The position numbers and the translations under genes are program-made. This document shows, one piece after another, positions 44,477-53,703 of a DNA stretch of 64,000 nt (position 1 is its first letter; every line of letters begins with the position of its first letter). A model generated the notes under the pieces. The model was not told the DNA's origin. It did no database searches and was given only the letters and a program-made list of their open reading frames with translations. The DNA comes from CBDCTM01 sp965222005 (GTDB lineage Bacteria; Bacteroidota; Bacteroidia; Chitinophagales; Saprospiraceae): assembly GCA_965222005.1 (NCBI GenBank), contig OZ244935.1, forward strand, positions 1,736,001 to 1,800,000. The letters are read 5' to 3'.

Positions 44477-44600
44477 GATATATCAAATACAAATTTAATG
44501 TAAAAATTAATTAATTGAACGAAGGAGAAGGGAGTGATATTTTTTGGATAAGCAACTTACAGCAGCATCTTGGCTCATAGGAGTTAGCTAATGCTTGCAT

Positions 44601-44852
44601 TCAATAAAACCCGGATTTCGCAAGCGCTTCAATTTTTTTTTCGATTTTTCCATTTTTTGACTTGTCGTTCTCTGGCAAAGGCATCTTTTTTCGGCGGGTA
44701 TTTTTCGTGATAGACCACTATCCAATCCTTGGCTTTGGTGGTATAGCCTTTGTGGTTGGTCAAATGGCGACGGGGTCGTTCGTCTTTTCGCTACTATGGC
44801 CAGCATAGTATTTGTCCAGACTTGCCGAATACAATATATAAAAAAAAGGCAT
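44601..44852 (-). pseudogene. GIY-YIG endonuclease-like gene with two frameshifts
   Basis: The ATG at 44850-44852 opens MPFFYILYSASLDKYYAGHS, with the GIY-YIG catalytic beta-hairpin (Y-I-L, then Y-A-G-H). After about 21 codons (near 44790) the homologous reading moves to another frame: RRHLTNHKGYTTKAKDW, then VVYHEKYPPKKDAFARERQV and KKWKNRKK. In a run of nine As (44633-44641) it shifts again to IEALAKSGFY and a stop at 44601-44603. Together these make a normal ~85-residue member of the small GIY-YIG family common in Bacteroidota. As written it cannot be made without two frameshifts. A sequencing error at the homopolymer is possible for one of them. Confidence 0.75.
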
Positions 44853-44875
44853 AAAAAAAGCCTGCTAAAGCAGGC
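44853..44875 (-). terminator. Terminator directly after tRNA-Val
   Basis: On the minus strand GCCTGC-TTTA-GCAGGC is followed by seven Ts. It begins five bases after the encoded CCA of tRNA-Val, and its T-run abuts the ATG of the GIY-YIG remnant. Confidence 0.85.
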
Positions 44876-44882
44876 GTGTTGG

Positions 44883-44957
44883 TGGGAGATACTGGACTCG
44901 AACCAGTGACCCCCTGCTTGTAAGGCAGGTGCTCTGAACCAACTGAGCTAATCTCCC
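44883..44957 (-). tRNA. tRNA-Val (TAC anticodon)
   Basis: 75 bases with a perfect GGGAGAT/ATCTCCC acceptor, D stem GCTC/GAGC, anticodon stem CCTGC/GCAGG around CTTACAA, and T arm ACTGG-TTCGAGT-CCAGT. The bases after the discriminator A read CCA (44882-44880), so the CCA end appears to be encoded, unlike in the tRNA-Met of this window. Confidence 0.95.
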
Positions 44958-45118
44958 TGTTTGAAGCGGTGCAAAGATAATATTAGTTGAATAATGAAAC
45001 AAGCCCTTCAAAAAATAATATCCGATCCTTGTTTGGAAATCACGTGTACAAATGGAACTATGCTGCTCTCCCATGATTTTTGAAACAACTTCAGGCAATG
45101 AGGTTTGAGCATTTCTCT

Positions 45119-46537
45119 TTACTCTACTTTTGCCCCTTGCTCAATCCAGCATCGGATCAGTTCCCGTTCCTCGGGGGTCATGCCGGTTTTGTTGTTTTGA
45201 GGCATCGTTTTGGTGATGACCACACGTTGCAGGATTTTGTCGGTGAGGCTGGCGATCTGCCCGGGGCTGTCGTACACAATGCCATTGGGCGGACTGGTCC
45301 ATACCTCGTCGGTGGGCCGGGAGGAGTGGCAGGATACGCAGCGCTCGTTGAAGATGGTATATATTTGGCTGAAGCTCACTGTTTTGCATTCGCCCGAAGA
45401 GGCCTTTGGCGCTGTCACGAAGGCGACCACCAGCAGCAGAAAGACCGATAGCGGCAGCACCCATACCGAGCGCCGCTTCTGCTCTACGAGGTTGAAGTAA
45501 TGCTTGATGCCGGCGGTGCCGAGGCTGATAGCGGCCAGCACAAGCCAGTTGTAGTCATGGCCGAAGGTGCTTGGAAAGTGATTGCTGATCATCACAAAAA
45601 GCACGGGCAAGGTGAAATAATTGTTGTGAAGGGAGCGCCAGCCTGCATGTTTGCCCAGTCGGGGGTCAAAAGGGCGGCCCTCACGGGCAGCTTTCACCAT
45701 CGCTTTCTGCGCGGGGATAATCGCAAAGAATACGTTGCCCGCCATCAGGGTGCCGAGCAGTGCGCCGAAGTGGATGAAAGCGGCGCGGGCGCTGAATAGC
45801 TGGCAGTAACCCCAGGCAAAGCCTGCCAGAATCAGAAAGCCCACGAAGACGAAGGTCGGCACATGTTTGGCCAGTGGGGAATTGCTGAGCCATGCATAGA
45901 GCATCCACCCGGCTGCCAGGGAAGCGATGCTGATAGTGATAGCTGCGGCGGGGCTCATATCCAACACAGCTGGATCAATCAGGATGCCGCGAGCATTGAA
46001 ATAGTACACTACTGCCAGTAGGCAGATACCCGTAATCCAGGTGAAGTAAGCTTCGTATTTAAACCAGTGAAGCTCTTTGGGTATCTTCTTTGGAGCCAGC
46101 TTGTACTTCTCGAGGTAGTAAAATCCGCCTCCATGTACAGCCCAAAGGTTGCCTGCTAGTTCGTCGCGCACCCCATCGGTTCGATTGAGCGAGTTTTCGA
46201 GGAATACGAAATAAAAAGAGGCGCCAATCCATGCAATGCCAAAGGTGACATGCATCAAGCGGATGGCCAGGTTGAGCCATTCGCGGAAGTGTCCCTCATA
46301 TACAGTGCCTTCGATGTAAAAATAAACCGCTACCAGCGCCAGTCCGATTGCCAATCCGCCAGCGAGGTAAAGGTAGCCACCAATCCGGTCGTTAACCTCA
46401 TGCATTGCTTCCTGTGGGACGAACTCGTTGGTTCCCGACGCGGGCGTTTTTCTCCTGAGCTGGCTGGACAAATTCAGCAAATACCAGATAAGCCCGACCC
46501 CCAAAGCAATACCAATGATGAGCAAGAATGCAGACAT
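45119..46537 (-). CDS. puuD: Membrane urate hydroxylase PuuD with C-terminal cytochrome c domain
   Basis: 472 residues from the ATG at 46535-46537; 41 more upstream codons are open but reach into the palindrome. About eight to nine membrane segments cover the N-terminal urate-oxidase part (WLNLAIRLMHVTFGIAWIGA, SFYFVFLENSL, LWAVHGGGFYYLEKYKL, FNARGILIDP, WRSLHNNYFTLPVLFVMISN). A haem-binding CVSCH at about 400-404 lies in the C-terminal cytochrome. The family oxidises urate to 5-hydroxyisourate and passes electrons to the respiratory chain. No other purine-degradation gene is in the window. It is downstream of pckA, separated by the palindrome. Confidence 0.88.
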   Translation of the reverse strand: MSAFLLIIGIALGVGLIWYLLNLSSQLRRKTPASGTNEFVPQEAMHEVNDRIGGYLYLAGGLAIGLALVAVYFYIEGTVYEGHFREWLNLAIRLMHVTFGIAWIGASFYFVFLENSLNRTDGVRDELAGNLWAVHGGGFYYLEKYKLAPKKIPKELHWFKYEAYFTWITGICLLAVVYYFNARGILIDPAVLDMSPAAAITISIASLAAGWMLYAWLSNSPLAKHVPTFVFVGFLILAGFAWGYCQLFSARAAFIHFGALLGTLMAGNVFFAIIPAQKAMVKAAREGRPFDPRLGKHAGWRSLHNNYFTLPVLFVMISNHFPSTFGHDYNWLVLAAISLGTAGIKHYFNLVEQKRRSVWVLPLSVFLLLVVAFVTAPKASSGECKTVSFSQIYTIFNERCVSCHSSRPTDEVWTSPPNGIVYDSPGQIASLTDKILQRVVITKTMPQNNKTGMTPEERELIRCWIEQGAKVE

Positions 46538-46654
46538 AAGAAATTCTATATTTTTCGATTGTAGTGCCAGCCGTGCAAGCGGTATAAGCCCAAACGCCCA
46601 CCCAAATATAGCATACTTTTTCACTGCGGTTCCAGACCCGACATGGATGAATAC

Positions 46655-46706
46655 GATCACAACAAACCCGCTCCATTTAATTAAATGGAGCGGGTTTGTT
46701 GTGATC
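46655..46706. repeat. Perfect 52-bp palindrome
   Basis: Two 26-base arms (46655-46680 and 46681-46706) are exact reverse complements with no spacer, centred on TTAATTAA. Each arm includes GATCACAACAAACCCGCTCC. It lies between the pckA stop and the puuD start. In RNA it would form a very stable hairpin with U-rich flank (GGGTTTGTTGT) in both directions, so it may act as a symmetric terminator. Confidence 0.9.
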
Positions 46707-46845
46707 TAAGTATTATTCAAAAAATTAAATTCTCTTTTCGATTTTTGAATTCAGCTCCACTTCACTAGTCTTTGATTGCTCAGCTATCGCCTATTTCAAA
46801 AATGGCGAATTTATTTTTTGAAGGTTCCTAAATTTATGACTTCTC

Positions 46846-48462
46846 TCATACAGTGGAAGACGACATGCTGGGTGCCGCAGCCAATATTTCTTCGTTGGCA
46901 TGGTTGGCAAAGAGTTTGAAGTTTTCGTTGAATGAATTAGCCAGGCTGTATGCCTTTTCATCATAGGCTTTTGGATCGCTCCAGGTAGCCCGTGGATCCA
47001 GCAGCTCATCAGGTACGCCAGGGCAAGAGGTGGGTATTTGAAGACCAAATATTTTATCCCTTTTATATTCCATCTGATCGAGTACTCCTTCCAGCGCAGC
47101 ATGGATCATGGCGCGGGTGTAGGGCAATTTCATCCGGCGTCCTACCCCATAACCACCTCCCGTCCAACCTGTATTGACCAGCCAGGTATTTACTTTATGC
47201 TCCTTCATCTTTTGACCCAGCATTTCTGCATATTGTGTAGGATGTAGCGGCAGAAAAGGCGCACCAAAACAAGCTGAAAATGTAGCCTGTGGCTCGTCAA
47301 TACCTGCTTCGGTACCTGCTACTTTGGCCGTATAGCCAGAGATGAAATGATACATAGCCTGGCCCGGGCTGAGCCTGGAAATAGGAGGCAATACACCAAA
47401 AGCATCGCAGGTAAGGAAGAAAATATTGGAAGGATGCCCACCCTTTGACTCTTCCAGGGCATTACTGATGTGATATATAGGGTAAGAGACGCGTGTGTTT
47501 TGAGTGATTTCACTATTGGAGTAATCAGGTTGGCGGCTGCCTTTGAGGAATTTGATGTTCTCCAGAATGGCTCCATGCCGGATGGCATCGTAAATGTCGG
47601 GCTCTTTTTCCCGGGTCAGATCAATACACTTGGCATAGCAGCCTCCTTCAAAATTGAAGACACCATCGTCCGACCAGCCGTGTTCATCATCTCCGATAAG
47701 GAAGCGATCAGGATCGGCAGACAGGGTGGTTTTTCCGGTGCCAGAGAGGCCAAAGAATACGGCAGTATCACCGGCTTTGCCCACATTCGCCGAGCAGTGC
47801 ATTGCAAGTACCCCCTTTTCGTGAGGTAAAAGATAATTGAGGACAGAGAAAATACCTTTCTTAATTTCGCCTGTGTAGCCGGTACCTCCGATGATGATAG
47901 CCTTTTTGGTGAAATTAATGATCGCAAAGTTGTGCTGGCGGGTATCATCCACTTCCGGTACAGCATAAAAGCCGGGAGCGCAGAGAATCGACCATTCCGG
48001 CACAAAGTTCTGAATTTCGGCAGCAGTAGGCCGCAAAAACATATTATTAGCAAATTGGCTGCTCCAGGGATATTCGGAGTACAGCCGAATATTGAGGCGG
48101 TGGCGGGGCTCGGCACAGGCATAAGCATCGCGGACATACACGTCTTTGCCTTCGAAATAGTGCAGGAGTTTATCTTGAAGCTGGTCAAATTTGTCAGCAT
48201 CAAAAGGCTGATTGATATGGTTCCAGTCAACGGAGGAGCTGGTTAAGGCATCTTTTACAATGAATCGGTCCTTTGGCGAGCGGCCTGTAAACTCGCCCGT
48301 ATTGATACAGACGGCGCCCTTGTCCGACAATACTCCCATATCCTTCCGAAGTGTGTGTTCTATCAACTCCTCAGGGGTAAGATTCCAATAAGCAGTTTGA
48401 ATATTTTGAAAACGAAATGCCGATAGGCTTGCATTTGGATTCTTAGGTCCAATCTCTTTCAT
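46846..48462 (-). CDS. pckA: Phosphoenolpyruvate carboxykinase (ATP)
   Basis: 538 residues, the usual length. The ATP-type signatures are FFGLSGTGKTTLSADPDR (P-loop), IGDDEHGWSDDGVFNFEGGC (metal site), RVSYPIYHI, and FLTCDAFGVLPPISRLSPGQ. It converts oxaloacetate to phosphoenolpyruvate in gluconeogenesis. Soluble and cytoplasmic. A leader of about 115 bases follows a good promoter box at 48588-48595. It is the only metabolic gene in this immediate block. Confidence 0.97.
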   Translation of the reverse strand: MKEIGPKNPNASLSAFRFQNIQTAYWNLTPEELIEHTLRKDMGVLSDKGAVCINTGEFTGRSPKDRFIVKDALTSSSVDWNHINQPFDADKFDQLQDKLLHYFEGKDVYVRDAYACAEPRHRLNIRLYSEYPWSSQFANNMFLRPTAAEIQNFVPEWSILCAPGFYAVPEVDDTRQHNFAIINFTKKAIIIGGTGYTGEIKKGIFSVLNYLLPHEKGVLAMHCSANVGKAGDTAVFFGLSGTGKTTLSADPDRFLIGDDEHGWSDDGVFNFEGGCYAKCIDLTREKEPDIYDAIRHGAILENIKFLKGSRQPDYSNSEITQNTRVSYPIYHISNALEESKGGHPSNIFFLTCDAFGVLPPISRLSPGQAMYHFISGYTAKVAGTEAGIDEPQATFSACFGAPFLPLHPTQYAEMLGQKMKEHKVNTWLVNTGWTGGGYGVGRRMKLPYTRAMIHAALEGVLDQMEYKRDKIFGLQIPTSCPGVPDELLDPRATWSDPKAYDEKAYSLANSFNENFKLFANHANEEILAAAPSMSSSTV

Positions 48463-48587
48463 AAAATTGAGTTTTAAATATAAATTACTGAAACTTCTTA
48501 ATCAGCTGCCACCGGTATTAGGGCAAGAGTAATGCGATCGGTCAGATATTATGGGACAACATCGTTTTGTCGGGGATTTATTTAACG

Positions 48588-48595
48588 CAAAGGTA
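48588..48595 (-). promoter_or_regulatory. Promoter of pckA
   Basis: Reads TACCTTTG on the minus strand, with a TTG 23 bases further upstream. This fits the Bacteroidota -33/-7 pattern. The transcript would have a leader of roughly 115 bases. Confidence 0.5.
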
Positions 48596-48743
48596 CAATA
48601 CTAAGTCAAATATTCTCACAATTTTTCCATTTTTAAATTAATAAACTACTGGAAAAGCTTTGTCTGAGTCAAAAATTACAGATGTGTAATAGGCTGAAAA
48701 TCAATTTTTTATAAATAGGTTGGGTTGGATTTGGTCGCTGCGC

Positions 48744-51377
48744 TTAAAACTGGCCGCGCAGCGCGATGATGAAGTTTCGCCCTGATCCGCTGATAGCCGA
48801 GGCAAAAGGTCGATAGTGGTAGTCGAGGATATTTTCGAGGCCCAGGTTGAGCTGCAATCGGTCGTTGAGTTGATGAGAAAGATAGAAGTTGAAGGTATTC
48901 CAGGCCAACGCGCCGAGGCAATTTTCGTTATGGGTATTCCCTTTACAATTAGCTGAAACCTCCCAATTATCGGCAGTTCCGTCGCGGCTGATTTTCAGAA
49001 CTTCACCCGTACGAGGATCCACTATAATATTGTTGATCGCATATTCATCCACCGGTTTTTTGCCATTGTACCTCCAAACCGCCTCGATTTGCCATTTTTC
49101 GCTCTTGAAGCGCAGTGCCGTTTGTCCGTAAAGAGGGGGGATATGATCGAAAGGAGTAAGGGTATCGATGAGCTCATTGGTGAAATTAACGCGCCCCTTA
49201 GTAAAATTGATGCCTGATCTCAATTGCCAGTGCCTGCCAATATTCAGCAACAAATTGCCTGCATAGCCATAAATATACCCTCCTTCCACATTGAAATTTT
49301 GCTGTACATCATGCGGATCGCCATCCACTATGATGGTATCGCTACCATCGGGCAGGGTGCCGAGTCGGCGTACAATGGCATCTTCCAAAAGGGTGTAAAA
49401 AGCGGTGCCGCTGATGTGAAAGGTAGCTCCCTGACCATTGCTGATCTGCCCAAATGTTTTGCCCAAAGTAATTTCACCATTAATCGAACGCTCGGGCTGC
49501 AAGTCGATATTAGGCATGGTGATAAATTCATTTTTTGCCCTGATTTTGCCCAAATCATCAATATTGGGAGCGCGGAAGGCAGTGGCAGCCAGCAGACGCA
49601 GTTGCCATCGGTCTTTTGAGTTCCAGGTAAGGCCAGCTCCCCAGGTAGGCGCTGTATTGTTTACCTCCAAACCGCGGGTATAGTCTTCGGGCCAGGTAAT
49701 AATGCCATCAGAAATAAATTTGGCCTTCAGCCGGGTAGTGCTGAAGCGGCCACCAAGGTGAACCGTAAGTAGAGAATCTCTACTTTTCCAGCGATAATTG
49801 AGATAGGCCCCCAATGCCGTCATGGAACTTCCCCCATTGGGGTAGCGGGTAAGCTCATTGTACTTTACCGTCCCTTTGTTGATATTGTAATTGCCGGCTT
49901 CTGAGCTTACCGTATTGTAAGAAGCATCAAGACCGTACGAAAATTGGTGTCGCTCACTGCCGCCCAGATATTTATCAAAGTCGGCTGTAAAACTGTACAC
50001 CTTCACATCTTCCAGCTGAAAGGTGCGATCGTTTTTGCGCCATTTCCGCTTAAAACGGTCTTCATCAATTCGCTGAAAGGCAGCTATCAGTGTAGCCTTA
50101 TTGTAGAGGGCTGTAGGACTCAATATGCGGGTTTTCAATGAGCCCAGCAGACGCTTTTGGGGGCCATAATACCACTCGGCCCACTTCAAATCTCTGGCAG
50201 TGGCGAGTGTGTCGCTGAGCGCATCGTAGCGGGGGATGTCACTGGAATTGGAATATTGGAAATTCAATACAAAGTATAAGCTATCGGAAGGCTGGTATTT
50301 TAGTTTTTGCAACACATCTATCTGACTGTAGGCAGTGCCTACCTGGATGTTGGGATCGGCCGACTGTATTACTTCATCCACATGCTCATTGCGGTAGATA
50401 TAAAAAGGACGGATTCCCATCGATTCATGGGTGTCTGGCCGCTTCGCTCCGGCCCTCAGGTCGCCATAATCGGCAAACGAAAAGCTGGTGATGGAGCCCC
50501 ATTTGCGGGAGGCAAGGTCAAAATCCAGGTGAATGGTTTTTTCACTATTAGCCGAAGCATAGCGCGTCATGGCATTGGTGCGGAATATACTGGAGCGCTC
50601 GTCATTACGGAAGATGACTTTTGGGTCGCGCATGCGATAGTGTACTACCCCGCCCAGCGCATCACTACCATAAATGAGCGATCCGGGCCCGTTGATGACC
50701 TCTATTTGCTCGATGAGGGAATTGTCAAGTGTAATAGAATTTTGGAGATGACCATTTCGGTAAATGGCATTATTCATCCGGACACCATCCACTACCAACA
50801 GCACCCGGTTGGCTTCAAACCCACGAATGATAGGGCTTCCGCCCCCCATTTGCGTTTTTTGGACAAATACTTCGTCATTTACCGTCAAAGCATCGGCACC
50901 TGTTTGTGCATTCACAAAGGCGATCGTTTTGGCGCTGATCCTGTTCACCACATAGGGTATTTCCTCTATCGGATCATCCCGGCGCCCGACTACCACGATG
51001 CTGTCCAGAGTATTGGAGGAAAACAGTTGGATAAGCCCCTTTAGCTTGCGGATGTGAAAGACGGGAATGCGCAGATCGGTATAACCCAGGTAGCTGAAAT
51101 TGATATAATCGCGGTGCGATAAATTGCTCAATATAGCCTTGCCGTCCACATCGGTGAAGGTTACAAAACTGTGGTTGTCAGTAAATATACTGACTCCGAT
51201 GAGCGGCTCGGAAGTTTGCCCATCTACTACCTTTATCGGAATGTCGAATGTGTTGGGAAAGCTTGTTGAGGCGTTAGCACAAAGGGTGCTTCCGGCCAGG
51301 AGTAGTGTCAGAAAGAGTAGAGGGAAATGGCTATAAATACATGGGCAGTTCGTGCTAGTATGTTGTTCTATGCTCAC
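48744..51377 (-). CDS. TonB-dependent receptor, hemoglobin/transferrin type
   Basis: 877 residues. A signal peptide (LLFLTLLLAGSTLCANA) and a carboxypeptidase-regulatory-like domain (VVDGQTSEPLIGVSIFTDN) precede the plug. The plug (ALTVNDEVFVQKTQMGGGSP, IIRGFEANRVLLVVDGVRMN, VINGPGSLIYGSDALGGVVH) has the pattern of the hemoglobin/transferrin/lactoferrin receptor family. The barrel ends in aromatic GSGRNFIIALRGQF. It imports a large iron or haem ligand in known members; the ligand here is unproved. Its first 23 bases lie inside the 3' end of the histidine kinase gene. Confidence 0.88.
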   Translation of the reverse strand: MSIEQHTSTNCPCIYSHFPLLFLTLLLAGSTLCANASTSFPNTFDIPIKVVDGQTSEPLIGVSIFTDNHSFVTFTDVDGKAILSNLSHRDYINFSYLGYTDLRIPVFHIRKLKGLIQLFSSNTLDSIVVVGRRDDPIEEIPYVVNRISAKTIAFVNAQTGADALTVNDEVFVQKTQMGGGSPIIRGFEANRVLLVVDGVRMNNAIYRNGHLQNSITLDNSLIEQIEVINGPGSLIYGSDALGGVVHYRMRDPKVIFRNDERSSIFRTNAMTRYASANSEKTIHLDFDLASRKWGSITSFSFADYGDLRAGAKRPDTHESMGIRPFYIYRNEHVDEVIQSADPNIQVGTAYSQIDVLQKLKYQPSDSLYFVLNFQYSNSSDIPRYDALSDTLATARDLKWAEWYYGPQKRLLGSLKTRILSPTALYNKATLIAAFQRIDEDRFKRKWRKNDRTFQLEDVKVYSFTADFDKYLGGSERHQFSYGLDASYNTVSSEAGNYNINKGTVKYNELTRYPNGGSSMTALGAYLNYRWKSRDSLLTVHLGGRFSTTRLKAKFISDGIITWPEDYTRGLEVNNTAPTWGAGLTWNSKDRWQLRLLAATAFRAPNIDDLGKIRAKNEFITMPNIDLQPERSINGEITLGKTFGQISNGQGATFHISGTAFYTLLEDAIVRRLGTLPDGSDTIIVDGDPHDVQQNFNVEGGYIYGYAGNLLLNIGRHWQLRSGINFTKGRVNFTNELIDTLTPFDHIPPLYGQTALRFKSEKWQIEAVWRYNGKKPVDEYAINNIIVDPRTGEVLKISRDGTADNWEVSANCKGNTHNENCLGALAWNTFNFYLSHQLNDRLQLNLGLENILDYHYRPFASAISGSGRNFIIALRGQF

Positions 51378-52536
51378 TTGACTGTGCTTTGGGGAGTTTG
51401 ATAGTAAAGGTGGTTCCCTCGTTTACCACTGATTTTTTTACAAATATCCTGCCAGAATGATAAGTTTCTATAATACGTTTGGCCAGTGAAAGCCCCAAGC
51501 CCCATCCGCGTGTTTTGGTAGTAAAACCAGGCTGAAACACGGTTTTGAACTTAGAAGGGGCAATCCCCTTGCCACTGTCTGTAATATCAATGTTGACAAA
51601 TTCTTTTTCATTGTTGATAATGGCAGAAATAGTGCCAGTCCCTTGCATTGCATCGAGCGAATTGCGCAGCAAATTTTCGATCACCCAGTCAAAAAGGTGC
51701 GGATTGATCTTCACATAAGCGGGTGTGTGTTCAATACCCGGAAAATCGAAGACAACCTTCCGCGACGCCCGCCGCTGCATATAAGCTCTGCATTTTTCCA
51801 GCTCGTCATAAATATTGACGGGCTGAAGCGCTGGGGCCGATCCGATCTTGGAAAAGCGATCGGCAATCAGGTCGAGGCGCTTAACGTCCTTGGTGAGCTC
51901 TTCCAATATCTCCTGCGTTTCGCCATCGCCCTTTTTAAGCGTTTTGAGGTGCTCGATCCAGGCTACGATAGCCGAAATAGGCGTACCGAGCTGGTGAGCC
52001 GTTTCTTTCGCCATACCTACCCACACACGATTTTGCTCGGCCCGCCGTGCTGAGCTAAAGCCGATGTAGCCAAAAGTGATGAAAGCAGCAATGAGAAAGA
52101 ACTGGATGATCGGAAAAAACTTGATAAGTCGCAGCAAAGTCGATTCTTTGTACCAGATCGTTTGGCTGGTGCCTACGATTGGCTGAAGATTGGCGGCCCT
52201 CATCTTTTCCAGCTCGCGCTTCAAAAAGGCATCATTCTGCTCCTGCTCTTCTCCAAAGTTGATGGCATGATCGATGCCTCCACGATCATTGACCAAAATA
52301 ACGGGTATAGTGGTATTGGATTCCAGTATTTTTTGGTGGAGCGTATAGTCACAATTATCCAGCCCCGCAGTAGCTGTACGTTCCAGTGCTACCAGCCAGT
52401 TTTCCGCTTTTTTGCGCTCCTCCTGTGCAAGTTTGTTGGCCAGATAGTTGGTAAAGGCCATAGAAATCGCTACGATGAGCAAACCTCCGATAGCCAGATA
52501 TATTTTCCACCTCGATTTTTTAGCATACAATTCCAT
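51355..52536 (-). CDS. Histidine kinase without a cognate regulator nearby
   Basis: 393 residues. Membrane segment 1 (YLAIGGLLIVAISMAFTNYL), a periplasmic part of about 110 residues, then membrane segment 2 (FFPIIQFFLIAAFITFGYIG). HisKA has the phospho-accepting His near 181 (KETAHQLGTPIS), the NtrY/NtrB-like form. The ATPase domain has LLRNSLDAMQGTG, DSGKGIAPSKF and RGWGLGLSLAKRII. No response regulator is adjacent. It starts 3 bases after the DUF3089 gene and overlaps the receptor gene by 23 bases, so the three are co-translated. Confidence 0.9.
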   Translation of the reverse strand: MELYAKKSRWKIYLAIGGLLIVAISMAFTNYLANKLAQEERKKAENWLVALERTATAGLDNCDYTLHQKILESNTTIPVILVNDRGGIDHAINFGEEQEQNDAFLKRELEKMRAANLQPIVGTSQTIWYKESTLLRLIKFFPIIQFFLIAAFITFGYIGFSSARRAEQNRVWVGMAKETAHQLGTPISAIVAWIEHLKTLKKGDGETQEILEELTKDVKRLDLIADRFSKIGSAPALQPVNIYDELEKCRAYMQRRASRKVVFDFPGIEHTPAYVKINPHLFDWVIENLLRNSLDAMQGTGTISAIINNEKEFVNIDITDSGKGIAPSKFKTVFQPGFTTKTRGWGLGLSLAKRIIETYHSGRIFVKKSVVNEGTTFTIKLPKAQSSEHRTTY

Positions 52537-52539
52537 TCA

Positions 52540-53604
52540 CTAATGTTTTGTTTCAAATGCAGTCACCCTCAATTGGGCATTTTCGCGCACATTGGCGTAG
52601 AAAAGGTTATAATCCGCAACGTGGTAGTTTTTGAATTGAATCAAAAAACGGAAAAAAAACTGAGGTTTGTTGACCCACAATACGCTGTGATGAACCTGAG
52701 CATCTGCTATTCCCGGCCGCAAGCCATTGCGGAACCGGCGTAACAAAGTACCCTTATTAAGCGACTTATCCGCATAGGCCGCAGATGTATTCCATAGTAA
52801 CGGATTGGTGACCACTATCTTATTTTCATTAATTTCCTGCTCAAAAGTGCGGGGTGTATAAGCTTTCTCCCAGGCCCGCCAACTGCAAAAACAACCCGTG
52901 TCATCAGGCTTTTCGCAGGCATTGATGTTGGCAAAATAATCATTTGGCACCGGCATTCCCACCAAATAGGCTACCACCAGACGGCTTTGCAGGCTTTTGC
53001 TATCGAAAAACTCCCGCATAAGCGCAGCTGCATGCGAAGTACCCTGGCTGTGGGCCGCAAGAATAATGGGCCGCCCCTGATTGTGGTGTTTGAGATAGTA
53101 CTGAAAAGCTGCTCGCACATCCGAATAGGCCAGCTCGAAAGCTTGTCGGGCAGTAGCGGTATCGCTGGCAAAATAGGCGTGCAGATGCGCCTGCCGGTAG
53201 CGGGGAGCAAACACCCGTCCGGCCCCGTTGAAGATGCTCGCCTGATGACGAATGGTACCTTTGTCGGTCTTTTTGTTGAGCTTTTTATCATTCAATGGTC
53301 CGTTCCACGCATCCTCGCCGCGGCTGCCGGTATAGGTGGTGGGATGCAAAAAGAAAACATCGGCTTTGGCCGTAGCCTGCCGGTCGTGCAGCGAGCGGCT
53401 GGGAAGCTGGTCGGCCATGTCTTTCTTGTCGGGCAAAGCAGCCCAATAGCGCGCCTGTGCATAGTCGGGGGGAGCCGGTACCTGCTTAAGCTGAAAGCTA
53501 CCCGCTGGGCGCACACTGGCACAGCCTGCCAGAAGAAGCAACATGAAAAGGACGTTTAAGATTATAGTAACTGAATTTGAAGAAGGCATGCTATGTAAAC
53601 GCAT
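52540..53604 (-). CDS. DUF3089 lipoprotein, alpha/beta-hydrolase-like
   Basis: 354 residues. Lipobox LLLLAGC. The DUF3089 signatures are ADVFFLHPTTYTGSRGEDAW, YRQAHLHAYFASDT, AYSDVRAAFQYYL and the nucleophile elbow ILAAHSQGTSHA. Later elements are YLVGMPVPNDYFANI and a two-Cys loop KPDDTGCFCSWRAWEK. A serine hydrolase activity is inferred from the elbow; no substrate is known for the family. It is periplasm-facing and membrane-anchored. First gene of the unit with the kinase and hemoglobin-type receptor. Confidence 0.85.
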   Translation of the reverse strand: MRLHSMPSSNSVTIILNVLFMLLLLAGCASVRPAGSFQLKQVPAPPDYAQARYWAALPDKKDMADQLPSRSLHDRQATAKADVFFLHPTTYTGSRGEDAWNGPLNDKKLNKKTDKGTIRHQASIFNGAGRVFAPRYRQAHLHAYFASDTATARQAFELAYSDVRAAFQYYLKHHNQGRPIILAAHSQGTSHAAALMREFFDSKSLQSRLVVAYLVGMPVPNDYFANINACEKPDDTGCFCSWRAWEKAYTPRTFEQEINENKIVVTNPLLWNTSAAYADKSLNKGTLLRRFRNGLRPGIADAQVHHSVLWVNKPQFFFRFLIQFKNYHVADYNLFYANVRENAQLRVTAFETKH

Positions 53605-53703
53605 GAATTATTAACTGCATGTGTAAAGATACGGGAGAACAACCGACAATTCAGCATATTTTATAAGTTTAGCCAACCACTCCAAATACCCTATCTTTAT
53701 CCC

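Noticed and set aside
44588..44806. 72-codon minus-strand frame taken as a gene
   Set aside because: The meaningful protein here is the GIY-YIG nuclease read across three frames; this frame only captures unrelated residues.
47616..48230. 204-codon frame on the same strand inside pckA
   Set aside because: Out-of-frame reading of pckA; pckA has its P-loop and metal-site motifs throughout.
50307..51044. 245-codon antisense frame inside the hemoglobin-type receptor gene
   Set aside because: No recognisable domain, and the receptor frame carries all plug and barrel motifs.
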